Shown: one piece after another, positions 49,644-64,000 of the stretch
Position numbering within the stretch: position 1 is the stretch's first letter
Layout: the number at the start of each line of letters is the position of its first letter
Source: Hippophae tibetana
Lineage: Eukaryota > Streptophyta > Magnoliopsida > Rosales > Elaeagnaceae
DNA: 64,000 nt
Reading direction: 5' to 3'
Assembly (NCBI GenBank): GCA_037013495.1
Contig: CM072811.1
Coordinates: forward strand, 10,855,190 to 10,919,189
Translations under genes and position numbers: made by a program
Notes under the pieces: generated by a model
What the model was told of the DNA's origin: nothing
Seen by the model: the letters and a program-made list of their open reading frames with translations, nothing else
The model's database searches: none

Positions 49644-52600
49644 AGGCCTAGAGAGATAATCTAACAATTTAAAATGTAAAAAGTTAACACAAATAAACAA
49701 TAAATAAAATTTTAAAATAAAGTAAAATATTAATGAAAAAGAAAAGATACAAAAAATCTAAAACATCTTTTTTTTAATGTCGTTTAAGATTACAACTAAA
49801 ATTCATAAAATAAGTTATTTTATATTCGACATATTTAGGATTTACTATAATAATTAGTTGAAAATGACTCTCCCATTTAAATAAAAAATGTATCAATATT
49901 AATTATATTAAATAATAGTATTAAGAATTTGAATTAGCTTAGACTCTAATCTCAAAAAGCTTACACTCAAATACAATAATCCTATTGGTTCAAATATTAA
50001 TTCAAATGTGTAAAAGAACTGAGCTTTTGTATATAAATGAAATAATTTTTGGGCATATGTATAAAGTTGAAAACGCCTAAAAAGAGTGCATAATATTAAT
50101 CTCACGAAAGGAATCAAATTAAATGATTTTATAAATAAATAAAATAGTATTTTTATACATCAATTAAATATATCAAATAAATTTGGAAATAACTTTTTAG
50201 GGATGAATTTAATGCAAATGACTTCTTTGGGGAGTATTTCCTAAATTTTTCTTTTATATTTAGCCACTTCTGAGAATTATATTGGATCATAGTATAAGGT
50301 TTGTACTATTCCTTTTTTTCTTATTTTTATATATATCTACTTTTTATTTTCGTGATATATATATTTTTAAGGAAAAGGGACCATGTACAAATTGTACATA
50401 TATTAAATAATAAGGAGAGTAGTTAATTTGTGTTTTCTCTATGAATTTGTTTACGTAACCCTATATATGTTTCTTTTTGAAAAGTCCTGAATGCATGAAG
50501 AGAAAGACACATACTTTAAATTTCTACTTAACTTATCCAAGTCAAGTAATAAAAATAAACATTTACCACTCTATTAGGTGTAATTCAGTGGAGAGGCATA
50601 GAGAGGTAATCTAACAATTTAAAATGTAAAAAGTTAACACAAATAAACAATGAATAAAATTTTAAAATAAAGTAAAATAATAATGAAAAACAAAAGATAT
50701 AAAAAAATCTAAAACATCTTTTTCTTTTTAATGTCGTTTAAGATTACAACTAAAATTCATAAAATTAGTTATTTTAATATTCGACATATTTAGGATTTAC
50801 TATAATAATTAGTTCAAAAATGACTCTCCCATTTTAATAAAAAATGTATCAATATTAATTATATTAAATCATAGTATTAAGAATTTGAATTAACTTAGAC
50901 TCTAATCTCACAAAGCATACACTCAAATACAAAAATCCTATTGGTTCAAATATTAATTCAAATGTATAAAAGAATTGAGCTTTTGAATATAAATGAAGTA
51001 ATATGTTGGCATATGTATAAACTTGAAAATGCCTAAAAAGAAGGCATAATATTAATCTCACGAAAGGAATCAAATTAAATGATTTTATAAAGAAATAAAA
51101 TAGTATTTTGTACATCAATTAAATATATCAAATAAATTTGGAAATAACTTTTTAGGGATGAATTTAATGCAAATGACTTCTACGGGAAGTATTTCCTATA
51201 TTTTTCTTTTTTATTTAGCCAATTCTGAGAATTATATTGGATCATAGTATAAGGTTTGTACTATTCATTTTTTTCTTAATTTTATTTATCTCTACTTTTT
51301 GTTTTCGATATATATATATTTTTAAGGAAAAGGAACAATTTACAAATTGTACATATATTAAATAATAAGGTAGTGGTTAATTTGTGTTTTCTCTGAGAAT
51401 TTGTTTACGTAACCCCGTATATGTCTCTTCTGGGGAAGTCATGAATGCATCAAGAGAAAGACGGATACTTTAAATTTCTACTTAACTTATTCAAGTCAAG
51501 TAATAAAAATAAACATTTAACACTCTATTAGGTGTAATTCAGTGGAGAGGCCTAGATAGATAATCTAACAATTTAAAATGTAAAAAGTTAACACAAATAA
51601 ACAATAAATAAAATTTTAAAATAAAGTAAAATATTAATGAAAAAGAAAAGATATAAAAAAATCTAAAACATCTTTTTCTTTTTAATGTCGTTTAAGATTA
51701 CAACTAAAATTCATAAAATTAGTTATTTTAATATTCGACATATTTAGGATTTACTATAATAATTAGTTGAAAATGACTCCCTATTTTAATAAAAAATGTA
51801 TCAATATTAATTATATTAAATCATAGTATTAAGAATTTGCATTAGCTTAGACTCTAATCTCACAAAGCATACACTCAAATACAAAAATCCTATTGGTGGA
51901 AATATTAATTAAAGGTATAAAAGAATTGAGCTTTTAAATATAAATGAAGTAATAGTTTGGCATATGTATAAAGTTGAAAACGCCATAAAAGAGTGCATAA
52001 TATTAATCTCACGAAAGGAATCAAATTAGAAGATTTTATAAAGAAATAAAATAGTATTTTTATACATCAATTAAATTTGTCTAATAAATTTGGAAATAAC
52101 TTTTTAGGGATGAATTTAATGCGAATGACTTCTTCGGGAAGTATTTACTATATATTTTTTATATTTAGCCAATTCTGAGAATTATATTGGATCATAGTAT
52201 AAGGTTTGTACTATTCATTTTTTTCTTTCTTTTATTTATCTCTACTTTTTATTTTCGAGATATATATATTTTTAAGGAAAAGGAACCATGTACAAATTGT
52301 ACATATATTAAATAATAAGGGTAGTGGTTAATTTGTGTTTTCTCTTTGAATTTGTTTAGGTAACCCCATATATGTATCTTTTTGAGAATTCATGAATGCG
52401 TGAAGAGAAAGACACACTCTTTAAATTTCTACTTAACTTATTCAAGTCAAGTAATAAAAATAAACATTTAACACTCTCTTATTTGTAATTCAATGCAGAG
52501 GCCTAGAGAGATAATCTACCAAAATGTAAAAAGTTAACACAAATAAACAATAAATAAAATTTTAAAATAAAGTAAAATATTAATGAAAAAGAAAAGATAC

Positions 52601-55600
52601 AAAAAATCTAAAACATGTTTTTTTTAATGTCGTTTAAGATTACAACTAAAATTCATAAAATAAGTTATTTTATATTCGACATATTTAGGATTTACTATAA
52701 TAATTAGTTGAAAATGACTCTCCCATTTAAATAAAAAATGTATCAATATTAATTATATTAAATAATAGTATTAAGAATTTGAATTAGCTTAGACTCTAAT
52801 CTCAAAAAGCTTACACTCAAATACAATAATCCTATTGGTTCAAATATTAATTCAAATGTGTAAAAGAACTGAGCTTTTGTATATAAATGAAATAATTTTT
52901 GGGCATATGTATAAAGTTGAAAACGCCTAAAAAGAGTGCATAATATTAATCACACGAAAGGAATCAAATTAAATGATTTTATAAATAAATAAAATAGTAT
53001 TTTTATACATCAATTAAATATATCAAATAAATTTGGAAATAACTTTTTAGGGATGAATTTAATGCAAATGACTTCTTCGGGAAGTATTTACTATATTTTT
53101 CTTTTGTACTTAGCCAATACTGAGAAATATAATGGATCATAGTATAAGGTTTGTACTATTCATTTTTTTCTTAATTTTATTTATCTCTACTTTTTATTTT
53201 CGAGATATATATATTTTTAAGGAAAAGGAACCACGTACAAATTATACATATATTAAATAAAAGGGGAGTGGTTAATTTGTGTTTTCTCTGAGATTTGTTT
53301 ACGTAACCCCAAATATGTCTCTTTTTGAGAAGGCATGAACGCATGAAAAGAAAGACACTTGCTTTAAATTTTTACTTAACTTATGCAAGTTAGGTAATAA
53401 AAATAAACATTTAACACTCTATTAGGTGTAATTCAGTGGAGAGTCCTAGAGAGATAATCTAACAATTTAAAATGTAAAAAGTTAACACAAATAAACAATA
53501 AATAAAATTTTAAAATAAAGTAAAATATTAATGAAAAATATAAGATATTAAAAAATCTAAAACATATTTTTCTTTTTAATGTCGTTTAAGATTACAACTA
53601 AACTTCATAAAATAATTTATTTTAATATTCGACATATTTATGATTTACTATAATAATTAGTTGAAAATCACTTTCCGATTTTAATAAAAAATGTATCAAT
53701 ATTAATTATATTAAATCATAGTATTAAGAATTTGAATTATCTTAGACTCTAATCTCAAAAAGCATACACTCAAATACAATAATCCTATTGGTTCAAATAT
53801 TAATTCAAAGGTATAAAAGATTTAAGCTTTTGTATATAAATGAAATAATAGTTTGGCATATGTATAAATTTGAAAAGGCCTAAAAAGAGTGCATAATATT
53901 AATCTCACGAAAGGAATCAAATAAAAGGATTTTATAAAGAAATAAAATAGTATTTTTATAAATCAATAAAATTTATCAATTAAATTTGGAAATAACTTTT
54001 TAGGGATGAATTTAATGCAAATGACTTCTTTGGGGAGTATTTCCTAAATTTTTCTTTTATATTTAGCCACTTCTGAGAATTATATTGGATCATAGTATAA
54101 GGTTTGTACTATTCCTTTTTTTCTTATTTTTATATATATCTACTTTTTATTTTCGTCATATATATATTTTTAAGGAAAAGGGACCATGTAAAAATTGTAC
54201 ATATATTAAATAATAAGGAGAGTGGTTAATTTGTGTTTTTTCTATGAATTTGTTTACGTAACCCTATATATGTTTCTTTTTGAAAAGTCCTGAATGCATG
54301 AAGAGAAACACACATACTTTAAATTTCTACTTAACTTATCCAAGTCAAGTAATAAAAATAAACATTTACCACTCTATTAGGTGTAATTCAGTGGAGAGGC
54401 ATAGAGAGGTAATCTAACAATTTAAAATCTAAGAAGTTAACACAAATAAACAATAAATAAAATTTTAAAATAAAGTAAAATATTAATGAAAAAGAAAAGA
54501 TATAAAAAAATCTAAAACATCCTTTTCTTTTTAATGTCGTTTAAGATTACAACAAAAATTCATAAAATTAGTAATTTTAACATTCGACATATTTAGAATT
54601 TACTATAATAATTAGTTGAAAATGACTCTCCCATTTTAATAAAAAATGTATCAATATTAATTATATTAAATCATAGTATTAAGAATTTGAATTAGCTTAG
54701 ACTCTAATCTCACAAAGCATACACTCAAATACAACAATCCTATTGGTGCAAATATTAATTCAAAGGTATAAAAGAATTTAGCTTTTGAATATAAATGAAG
54801 TAATAGTTTGGCATATGTATAAAGTTGAAAACGCCTAAAAAGAGTGCATAATATTAATCTCACGAAAGGAATCAAATTAAAGGATTTTATATAAAAATAA
54901 AATAGTATTTTTATACATCAATTAAATTTATCAAATAAATTTGGAAATAACGTTTTAGGGATGAATTTAACGCGAATGACTTCTTCGGGAAGTATTTACT
55001 ACATTTTTCATTTATATTTAGCCAATTTTGGGAATTATATTGGATCATAGTATAAGGTTTGTACTATTAATTTTTTTGTTAATTTTATTTATCACTACTT
55101 TTTATTTTCGAGATATATATATTTTTAAGTAAAAGGAACCATGTACAAATTGTACATATATTAAATAATAAGGGGAGTGGTTAATTTGTCTTTTCTCTGT
55201 GAATTTGTTTACGTAACCCCATATATGTCTCTTTTTGAGAAGTCATGAATGCATGAAGAGAAAGACACATACTTTAAATTTCTACTTAACTTATCCAAGT
55301 CAAGTAATAAAAATAAACATTTACCACTCTATTAGGTGTAATTCAGTGGAGAGGCATAGAGAGGTAATCTAACAATTTAAAATCTAAGAAGTTAACACAA
55401 ATAAACAATAAATAAAATTTTAAAATAAAGTAAAATATTAATGAAAAAGAAAAGATATAAAAAAATCTAAACCATCTTTTTCTTTTTAATGTCGTTTAAG
55501 ATTACAACAAAAATTCATAAAATTAGTAATTTTAACATTCGACATATTTAGAATTTACTATAATAATTAGTTGAAAATGACTCTCCCATTTTAATAAAAA

Positions 55601-58600
55601 ATGTATCAATATTAATTATATTAAATCATAGTATTAAGAATTTGAATTAGCTTAGACTCTAATCTCACAAAGAATACACTCAAATACAACAATCCTATTG
55701 GTGCAAATATTAATTCAAAGGTATAAAAGAATTTAGCTTTTGAATATAAATGAAGTAATAGTTTGGCATATGTATAAAGTTGAAAACGACTAAAAAGAGT
55801 GCATAATATTAATCTCACGAAAGGAATCAAATTAAAGGATTTTATATAGAAATAAAATAGTATTTTTATACATCAATTAAATTTATCAAATAAATTTGGA
55901 AATAACTTTTTAGGGATGAATTTATGCGAATGACTTCTTCGGGAAGTATTTACTATATTTTTCTTTTATATTTAGCCAATTCTGAGAATTATATTGGATC
56001 ATAGTATAAGGTTTGTACTATTCATTTGTTTATTAATTTTATTTATCTCTACTTTTTATTTTCGAGATATATATATTTTTAAGGAAAAGGAACCATGTAC
56101 AAATTGTACATATATTAAATAATAAGAGGAGTGGTTAATTTGTCTTTTCTCTGAAAATTTGTTTACGTAACCCCATATATGTCTCTTTTTGAGAAGTCAT
56201 GAATGCATGAAGAGAAAGACACTTACTTTAAATATCTACTTACCTTATTCAAGTCACGTAATAAAAATAAACATTTAACACTCTATTAGGTGTAATTCAG
56301 TGGAGAGGCATAGAGAGATAATCTGACAATTTAAAATGTAAAAAGTTAACACAAGTAAACAATAAATAAAATTTTAAAAGAAAGTAAAATATTAATGAAA
56401 AATATAAGATATAAAAAATCTAAAACATATTTTTATTTTTAATGTCGTTTAAGATTACAACTAAAATTCATAAAATAAGTTATTTTAAAATTCGACATAT
56501 TTAGGATTTACTATAATAATTAGTTGAAAATGACTCTACCATTTAAATAAAAAATGTATCAATATTAATAATATTAAATAATAGTATTAAGAATTTGAAT
56601 TAGCTTAGACTCTAATCTCACAAAGCATACACTCAAATACAAAAATCCTATTGGTTCAAAATTTAATTCAAAGGTATAAAAGAGTTGAGCTTTTGAATAT
56701 AAATGATTTAATAGTTTGGCATATGTATAAAGTTCAAAACGCCTAAAAAGAGTGCATAATATTAATGTCACGAAAGGAAGCAAATTAGAGGATTTTATAA
56801 AGAAATAAAATAGTATTTTTATAAATCAATTAAATTTATCAATTAAATTTGGAAATAACTTTTTAGGGATGAATTTAATGCAAATGACTTCTTTGGGGAG
56901 TATTTCCTAAATATTTCTTTTATATTTAGCCACTTCTGAGAATTATATTGGATTATAGTATAAGGTTTGTACTATTCCTTTTTTTCTTATTTTTTATATA
57001 TATCTACTTTTTATTTTCGTGATATATATATTTTTAAGGAAAAGGGACCATGTACAAATTGTACATATATTAAATAATAAGGGGAGTGGTTAATTTGTCT
57101 TTTCTCTGTGAATTTGTTTACGTAACCCCATATATATCTCTTTTTGAGAAGTCATGAATGCATGAAGAGAAAGACACATACTTTAAATTTCTACTTAACT
57201 TATCCAAGTCAAGTAATAAAAATAAACATTTACCACTCTATTAGGTGTAATTCAGTGGAGAGGCATAGAGAGGTAATCTAACAATTTAAAATGTAAAAAG
57301 TTAACACAAATAAACAATGAATAAAATTTTAAAATAAAGTAAAATAATAATGAAAAACAAAAGATATAAAAAAATCTAAAACATCTTTTTCTTTTTAATG
57401 TCGTTTAAGATTGGAACTAAAATTTATAAAATAAGTTATTTTAATATTCGACATATTTAGGACTTACTATAATAATCAGTTGAAAGTGACTCTCCGATTT
57501 TAATAAAAAATGTATCAATATTTTTTATATTAAATAATAATATTAAAAATTTGAATTAGCTTAGACTCTAATCTCACAAAGCATACACTCAAATACAAAA
57601 ATCCTATTGGTTCAAATATTAATTCAAATGTATAAAAGAATTGACCTTTTGAATATAAATGAAGTAATAGGTTGGCATATGTATAAACTTGAAAATGCCT
57701 AAAAAGAAGGCATAATATTAATCTCACGAAAGGAATCAAATTAAATGATTTTATAAAGAAATAAAATAGTATTTTGTACATCAATTAAATATATCAAATA
57801 AATTTGGAAATAACTTTTTAGGGATGAATTTAATGCAAATGACTTCTACGGGAAGTATTTCCTATATTTTTCTTTTTTATTTAGCCAATTCTGAGAATTA
57901 TATTGGATCATAGTATAAGGTTTGTACTATTCATTTTTTTCTTAATTTTATTTATCTCTACTTTTTGTTTTCGATATATATATATTTTTAAGGAAAAGGA
58001 ACAATTTACAAATTGTACATATATTAAATAATAAGGTAGTGGTTAATTTGTGTTTTCTCTGAGAATTTGTTTACGTAACCCCGAATATGTCTCTTCTGGG
58101 GAAGTCATGAATGCATCAAGAGAAAGACGGATACTTTAAATTTCTACTTAACTTATTCAAGTCAAGTAATAAAAATATACATTTAACACTCTCTTATTTG
58201 TAATTCAATGCAGAGGCCTAGAGAGATAATCTAACAATTTAAAATGTAAAAAGTTAACACAAATAAACAATAAATAAAATTTTAAAATAAAGTAAAATAT
58301 TAATGAAAAAGAAAAGATACAAAAAATCTAAAACATCTTTTTTTTAATGTCGTTTAAGATTACAACTAAAATTCATAAAATAAGTTATTTTATATTCGAC
58401 ATATTTAGGATTTACTATAATAATTAGTTGAAAATGACTCTCTCATTTAAATAAAAAATGTATCAATATTAATTATATTAAATAATAGTATTAAGAATTT
58501 GAATTAGCTTAGACTCTAATCTCAAATAGCTTACACTCAAATACAATAATCCTATTGGTTCAAATATTAATTCAAATGTGTAAAAGAACTGAGCTTTTGT

Positions 58601-61600
58601 ATATAAATGAAATAATTTTTGGGCATATGTATAAAGTTGAAAACGGCTAAAAAGAATGCATAATATTAATCTCACGAAAGGAATCAAATTAAATGATTTT
58701 ATAAATAAATAAAATAGTATTTTTATACATCAATTAAATATATCAAATAAATTTGGAAATAACTTTTTAGGGATGAATTTAATGCAAATGACTTCTTCGG
58801 GAAGTATTTACTATATTTTTCTTTTGTACTTAGCCAATACTGAGAAATATATTGGATCATAGTATAAGGTTTGTACTATTCATTTTTTTCTTAATTTTAT
58901 TTATCTCTACTTTTTATTTTCGAGATATATATATTTTTAAGGAAAAGGAACCACGTACAAATTATACATATATTAAATAAAAGGGGAGTGGTTAATTTGT
59001 GTTTTCTCTGAGATTTGTTTACGTAACCCCAAATATGTCTCTTTTTGAGAAGGCATGAACGCATGAAAAGAAAGACACTTGCTTTAAATTTTTACTTAAC
59101 TTATGCAAGTTAGGTAATAAAAATAAACATTTAACACTCTATTAGGTGTAATTCAGTGGAGAGTCCTAGAGAGATAATCTAACAATTTAAAATGTAAAAA
59201 GTTAACACAAATAAACAATAAATAAAATTTTAAAATAAAGTAAAATATTAATGAAAAAGATAAGATATTAAAAAATCTAAAACATATTTTTCTTTTTAAT
59301 GTCGTTTTAGATTACAACTAAAATTCATAAAATAATTTATTTTAATATTCGACATATTTATGATTTACTATAATAATTAGTTGAAAATCACTTTCCGATT
59401 TTAATAAAAAATGTATCAATATTAATTATATTAAATCATAGTATTAAGAATTTGAATTATCTTAGACTCTAATCTCAAAAAGCATACACTCAAATACAAT
59501 AATCCTATTGGTTCAAATATTAATTCAAAGGTATAAAAGATTTAAGCTTTTGTATATAAATGAAATAATAGTTTGGCATATGTATAAATTTGAAAAGGCC
59601 TAAAAAGAGTGCATAATATTAATCTCACGAAAGGAATCAAATAAAAGGACTTTATAAAGAAATAAAATAGTATTTTTATACATCAATTAAATATATCAAA
59701 TAAATTTGGAAATAACTTTTTAGGGATGAATTTAAATCGAATGACTTCTTCGGGAAGTATTTACTATATTTTTCTTTTATATTTAGCCAATTCTGAGAAT
59801 TATATTGGATTAGAGTATAAGGTTTGTACTATTCATTTTTTTCTTAATTTTATTTATCTCTACTTTTTGTTTTCGAGATACATATATTTTTAAGGAAAAG
59901 GAACCATTTACAAATTGTACATATATTAAATAATACGGTAGTGGTTAATTTGTGTTTTCTCTGAGATTTGTTTACGTAACCCCAAATATGTCTCTTTTTG
60001 AGAAGTCATGAATGGATGAAGAGAAAGACACATACTTTAAATTTCTACTTAACTTATTCAAGTCAAGTAATAAAAATAAACATTTAACACTCTATTAGGT
60101 GTAATTCAGTGGAGAGGCCTAGAGAGATAATCTAACAATTTAAAATGTAAAAAGTTAACACAAATAAACAATAAATAAAATTTTAAAATAAAATAAAATA
60201 TTAATGAAAAAGAAAAGATATAAAAAAATCTAAAACATCTTTTTCTTTTTAATGTCGTTTAACATTACAAGTAAAATTCATAAAATTAGTTATTTTAGTA
60301 TTCGACATATTTAGGATTTACTATAATAATTAGTTGAAAATGACTATACCATTTTAATAAAAAACGTATCAATATTAATTATATTAAATAATAGTATTAA
60401 GAATTTGAATTAGCTTAGACTCTAATCTCACAAAGCATACACTCAAATACAAAAATCCTATTGGTTCAAATATTAATTCAAAAGTGTAAAAGAATTGAGC
60501 TTTTGAATATAAATGAAGTAAATGTTTGGCATATGTATAAAGTTGAAAACGCCTAAAAAGAATGCATAATATTAATCTCACGAAATGAATCAAATTAAAG
60601 GATTTTATAAAGATATAAAATAGTATTTTTATAAATCAATTAAATATATCAAATAAATTTGGAAATAACTTTTTAGGGATGAATTTAATGCAAATGACTT
60701 CTTCGGGAACTATTTCCTATATTTTTCTTTTATATTTAGCCAATTCTGAGAATTATATTGGATCATAGTATAAGGTTTGTACTATTCATTTTTTTCTTAA
60801 TTTTATTTATCTCTACTTTTTATTTTCGAGATATATATATTTTTAAGGAAAAGGAACCATTTACAAATTGTACATATATTAAATAATAAGGGTAGTGGTT
60901 AATTTGTGTTTTCTCTGAGATTTGTTTACGTAACCCCAAATATGTCTCTTTTTGAGAAGTCATGAATGGATGAAGAGAAAGACACATACTTTAAATTTCT
61001 ACTTAACTTATTCAAGTCAAGTAATAAAAATAAACATTTAACACTCTATTAGGTGTAATTCAGTGGAGAGGCCTAGAGAGATAATCTAACAATTTAAAAT
61101 GTAAAAAGTTAACACAAATAAACAATAAATAAAATTTTAAAATAAAGTAAAATATTAATGAAAAAGAAAAGATATAAATAAATCTAAAACATCCTTTTCT
61201 TTTTAATGTCGTTTAACATTACAAGTAAAATTCATAAAATTAGTTATTTTAGTATTCGACATATTTAGGATTTACTATAATAATTAGTTGAAAATGACTA
61301 TACCATTTTAATAAAAAACGTATCAATATTAATTAAATTAAATAATAGTATTAAGAATTTGAATTAGCTTAGACTCTAGTCTCACAAAGCATACACTCAA
61401 ATACAAAAATCCTATTGGTTCAAATATTAATTCAAAAGTGTAAAAGAATTGAGCTTTTGAATATAAATGAAGTAAATGTTTGGCATATGTATAAAGTTGA
61501 AAACGCCTAAAAAGAGTGCATAATATTAATCTCATGAAATGAATCAAATTAAAGGATTTTATAAAGATATAAAATAGTATTTTTATACATCAATTAAATA

Positions 61601-64000
61601 TATCAAATAAATTTGGAAATAACTTTTTAGGGATGAATTTAATGCAAATGACTTCTTCGGGAACTATTTCCTATATTTTTCTTTTATATTTAGCCAATTC
61701 TGAGAATTGTATTGGATCATAGTATAAGGTTTGTACTATTCATTTTTTTCTTAATTTTATTTATCTCTACTTTTTATTTTCGAGATATATATATATTTTT
61801 AAGGAAAAGGAACCATTTACAAATTGTACATATATTAAATAATAAGGGTAGTGGTTAATTTGTGTTTTCTCTGAGATTTGTTTAAGTAACCCCAAATATG
61901 TCTCTTTTTGAGAAGTCATGAATGGATGAAGAGAAAGACACATACTTTGAATTTCTACTTAACTTATTCAAGTCAAGTAATAAAAATAAACATTTAACAC
62001 TCTATTAGGTGTAATTCCGTGGAGAGGCCTAGAGAGATAATCTAACAATTTAAAATGTAAAAAGTTAACACAAATAAACAATAAATAAAATTTTAAAATA
62101 AAGTAAAATATTAATGAAAAAGAAAGGATATAAAAAAATATAAAACATCTTTTTCTTTTTAATGTCGTTTAACATTACAAGTAAAATTCATAAAATTAGT
62201 CATTTTAGTATTCGACATATTTAGGATTTACTATAATAATTAGTTGAAAATGACTATACCATTTTAATAAAAAACGTATCAATATTAATTAAATTAAATA
62301 ATAGTATTAAGAATTTGAATTAGCTTAGACTCTAGTCTCACAAAGCATACACTCAAATACAAAAATCCTATTGGTTCAAATATTAATTCAAAAGTGTAAA
62401 AGAATTGAGCTTTTGAATATAAATGAAGTAAATGTTTGGCATATGTATAAAGTTGAAAACGCCTAAAAAGAGTGCATAATATTAATCTCACGAAATGAAT
62501 CAAATTAAAGGATTTTATAAAGATATAAAATAGTATTTTTATACATCAATTAAATATATCAAATAAATTTGGAAATAACTTTTTAGGGATGAATTTAATG
62601 CAAATGACTTCTTCGGGAACTATTTCCTATATTTTTCTTTTATATTTAGCCAATTCTGAGAATTGTATTGGATCATAGTATAAGGTTTGTACTATTCATT
62701 TTTTTCTTAATTTTATTTATCTCTACTTTTTATTTTCGAGATATATATATATTTTTAAGGAAAAGGAACCATTTACAAATTGTACATATATTAAATAATA
62801 AGGGTAGTGGTTAATTTGTGTTTTCTCTGAGATTTGTTTAAGTAACCCCAAATATGTCTCTTTTTGAGAAGTCATGAATGGATGAAGAGAAAGACACATA
62901 CTTTGAATTTCTACTTAACTTATTCAAGTCAAGTAATAAAAATAAACATTTAACACTCTATTAGGTGTAATTCCGTGGAGAGGCCTAGAGAGATAATCTA
63001 ACAATTTAAAATGTAAAAAGTTAACACAAATAAACAATAAATAAAATTTTAAAATAAAGTAAAATATTAATGAAAAAGAAAGGATATAAAAAAATATAAA
63101 ACATCTTTTTCTTTTTAATGTCGTTTAACATTACAAGTAAAATTCATAAAATTAGTCATTTTAGTATTCGACATATTTAGGATTTACTATAATAATTAGT
63201 TGAAAATAACTATACCATTTTAATAAAAAACGTATCAATATTAATTATATTAAATAATAGTATTAAGAATTTGAATTAGCTTAGACTCTAATCTCACAAA
63301 GCATACACTCAAATACAAAAATCCTATTGGTTCAAATATTAATTCAAAAGTGTAAAAGAATTGAGCTTTTGAATATAAATGAAGTAAATGTTTGGCATAT
63401 GTATAAAGTTGAAAACGCCTAAAAAGAATGCATAATATTAATCTCACCAAATGAATCAAATTAAAGGATTTTATAAAGATATAAAATAGTATTTTTATAC
63501 ATCAATTAAATATATCAAATAAATTTGGAAATAACTTTTTAGGGATGAATTTAAATCGAATGACTTCTTCGGGAAGTATTTACTATATTTTTCTTTTATA
63601 TTTAGCCAATTCTGAGAATTATATGGGATTAGAGTATAAGGTTTGTACTATTCATTTTTTTCTTAATTTTATTTATCTCTACTTTTTGTTTTCGAGATAT
63701 ATATATTTTTAAGGAAAAGGAACCATTTACAAATTGTACATATATTAAATAATACGGTAGTGGTTAATTTGTGTTTTCTCTGAGATTTGTTTACGTAACC
63801 CTAAATATGTCTCTTTTTGAGAAGTCATGAATGGATGAGGAGAAAGACACATACTTTAAATTTCTACTTAACTTATTCAAGTCAAGTAATAAAAATAAAC
63901 ATTTAACACTCTATTAGGTGTAATTCAGTGGAGAGGCCTAGAGAGATAATCTAACAATTTAAAATGTAAAAAGTTAACACAAATAAACAATAAATAAAAT
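49644..64000. repeat. Satellite array, right block
   Basis: Fifteen phase markers run from 49908 to 63250 at 942-956 bp. The block is a mosaic of duplicated groups: the monomers at 50864-51816 repeat those at 45913-46863, those at 56574-57530 repeat 44958-45913, and those at 52758-53711 are repeated at 58478-59431. The end of the block is a homogenised run of near-identical monomers. No gene is visible in these 14 kb. Confidence 0.97.
59731..63549. repeat. Four-monomer higher-order repeat (~3.82 kb)
   Basis: tttaaatcgaatgacttc, followed by ggattagagtataagg and aatacggtagtgg, occurs at 59731 and again at 63550, four monomers apart. The monomers between share a different set (ggaactatttcc, aataagggtagtgg). 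The two inner ones (about 61650-62600 and 62600-63550) are nearly identical, both with aattccgtggagagg and tttgaatttctac. Confidence 0.85.

Overview
The window is plant nuclear heterochromatin. About 46 kb of the 64 kb is one very AT-rich tandem satellite with a monomer of about 955 bp, of which I count 48 phase-marked copies. Three insertions of a single Ty3/gypsy LTR-retrotransposon family interrupt it. Its polyprotein has Athila-type features: a gag-PR-RT-RNaseH-INT order, a DLGAS protease motif, the [13 protein letters not shown] integrase C-terminal motif, and a primer-binding site matching plant tRNA-Asp. No host gene, RNA gene or CRISPR array is visible. An angiosperm is certain in kind; the species cannot be read from the sequence.

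Layout: satellite 1-3976; solo LTR 3977-5923 with a perfect 5-bp target duplication; satellite 5924-29789, organised as higher-order repeats of mostly five monomers (about 4.77 kb); a nearly complete element 29790-43395 on the minus strand; satellite 43396-47552; an internally deleted LTR remnant 47553-49643 with a 5-bp target duplication; satellite 49644-64000, ending in a recently homogenised four-monomer higher-order repeat. All three insertions point the same way.

The large element, read on the minus strand, has a 5' LTR that has lost its first ~212 bp, the tRNA-Asp PBS, a long leader with a ~113-bp tandem repeat and two related stem-loops, a first gag ORF (broken by one stop codon and with a damaged zinc knuckle), a second gag fused to pol in an open 1723-codon ORF (catalytic integrase Glu replaced by Lys), a ~1.9-kb untranslated region with no env-like ORF, a polypurine tract and a complete 3' LTR.

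The main discovery is a link between the two kinds of DNA. About 1.03 kb of the element's 3' untranslated region (about 31960-32985) aligns along its length, in one orientation, with one full satellite monomer. The satellite and the retrotransposon therefore share ancestry. The simplest reading is that the satellite arose by tandem amplification of the 3' UTR of an older member of this retrotransposon family, and that younger members later inserted into it.
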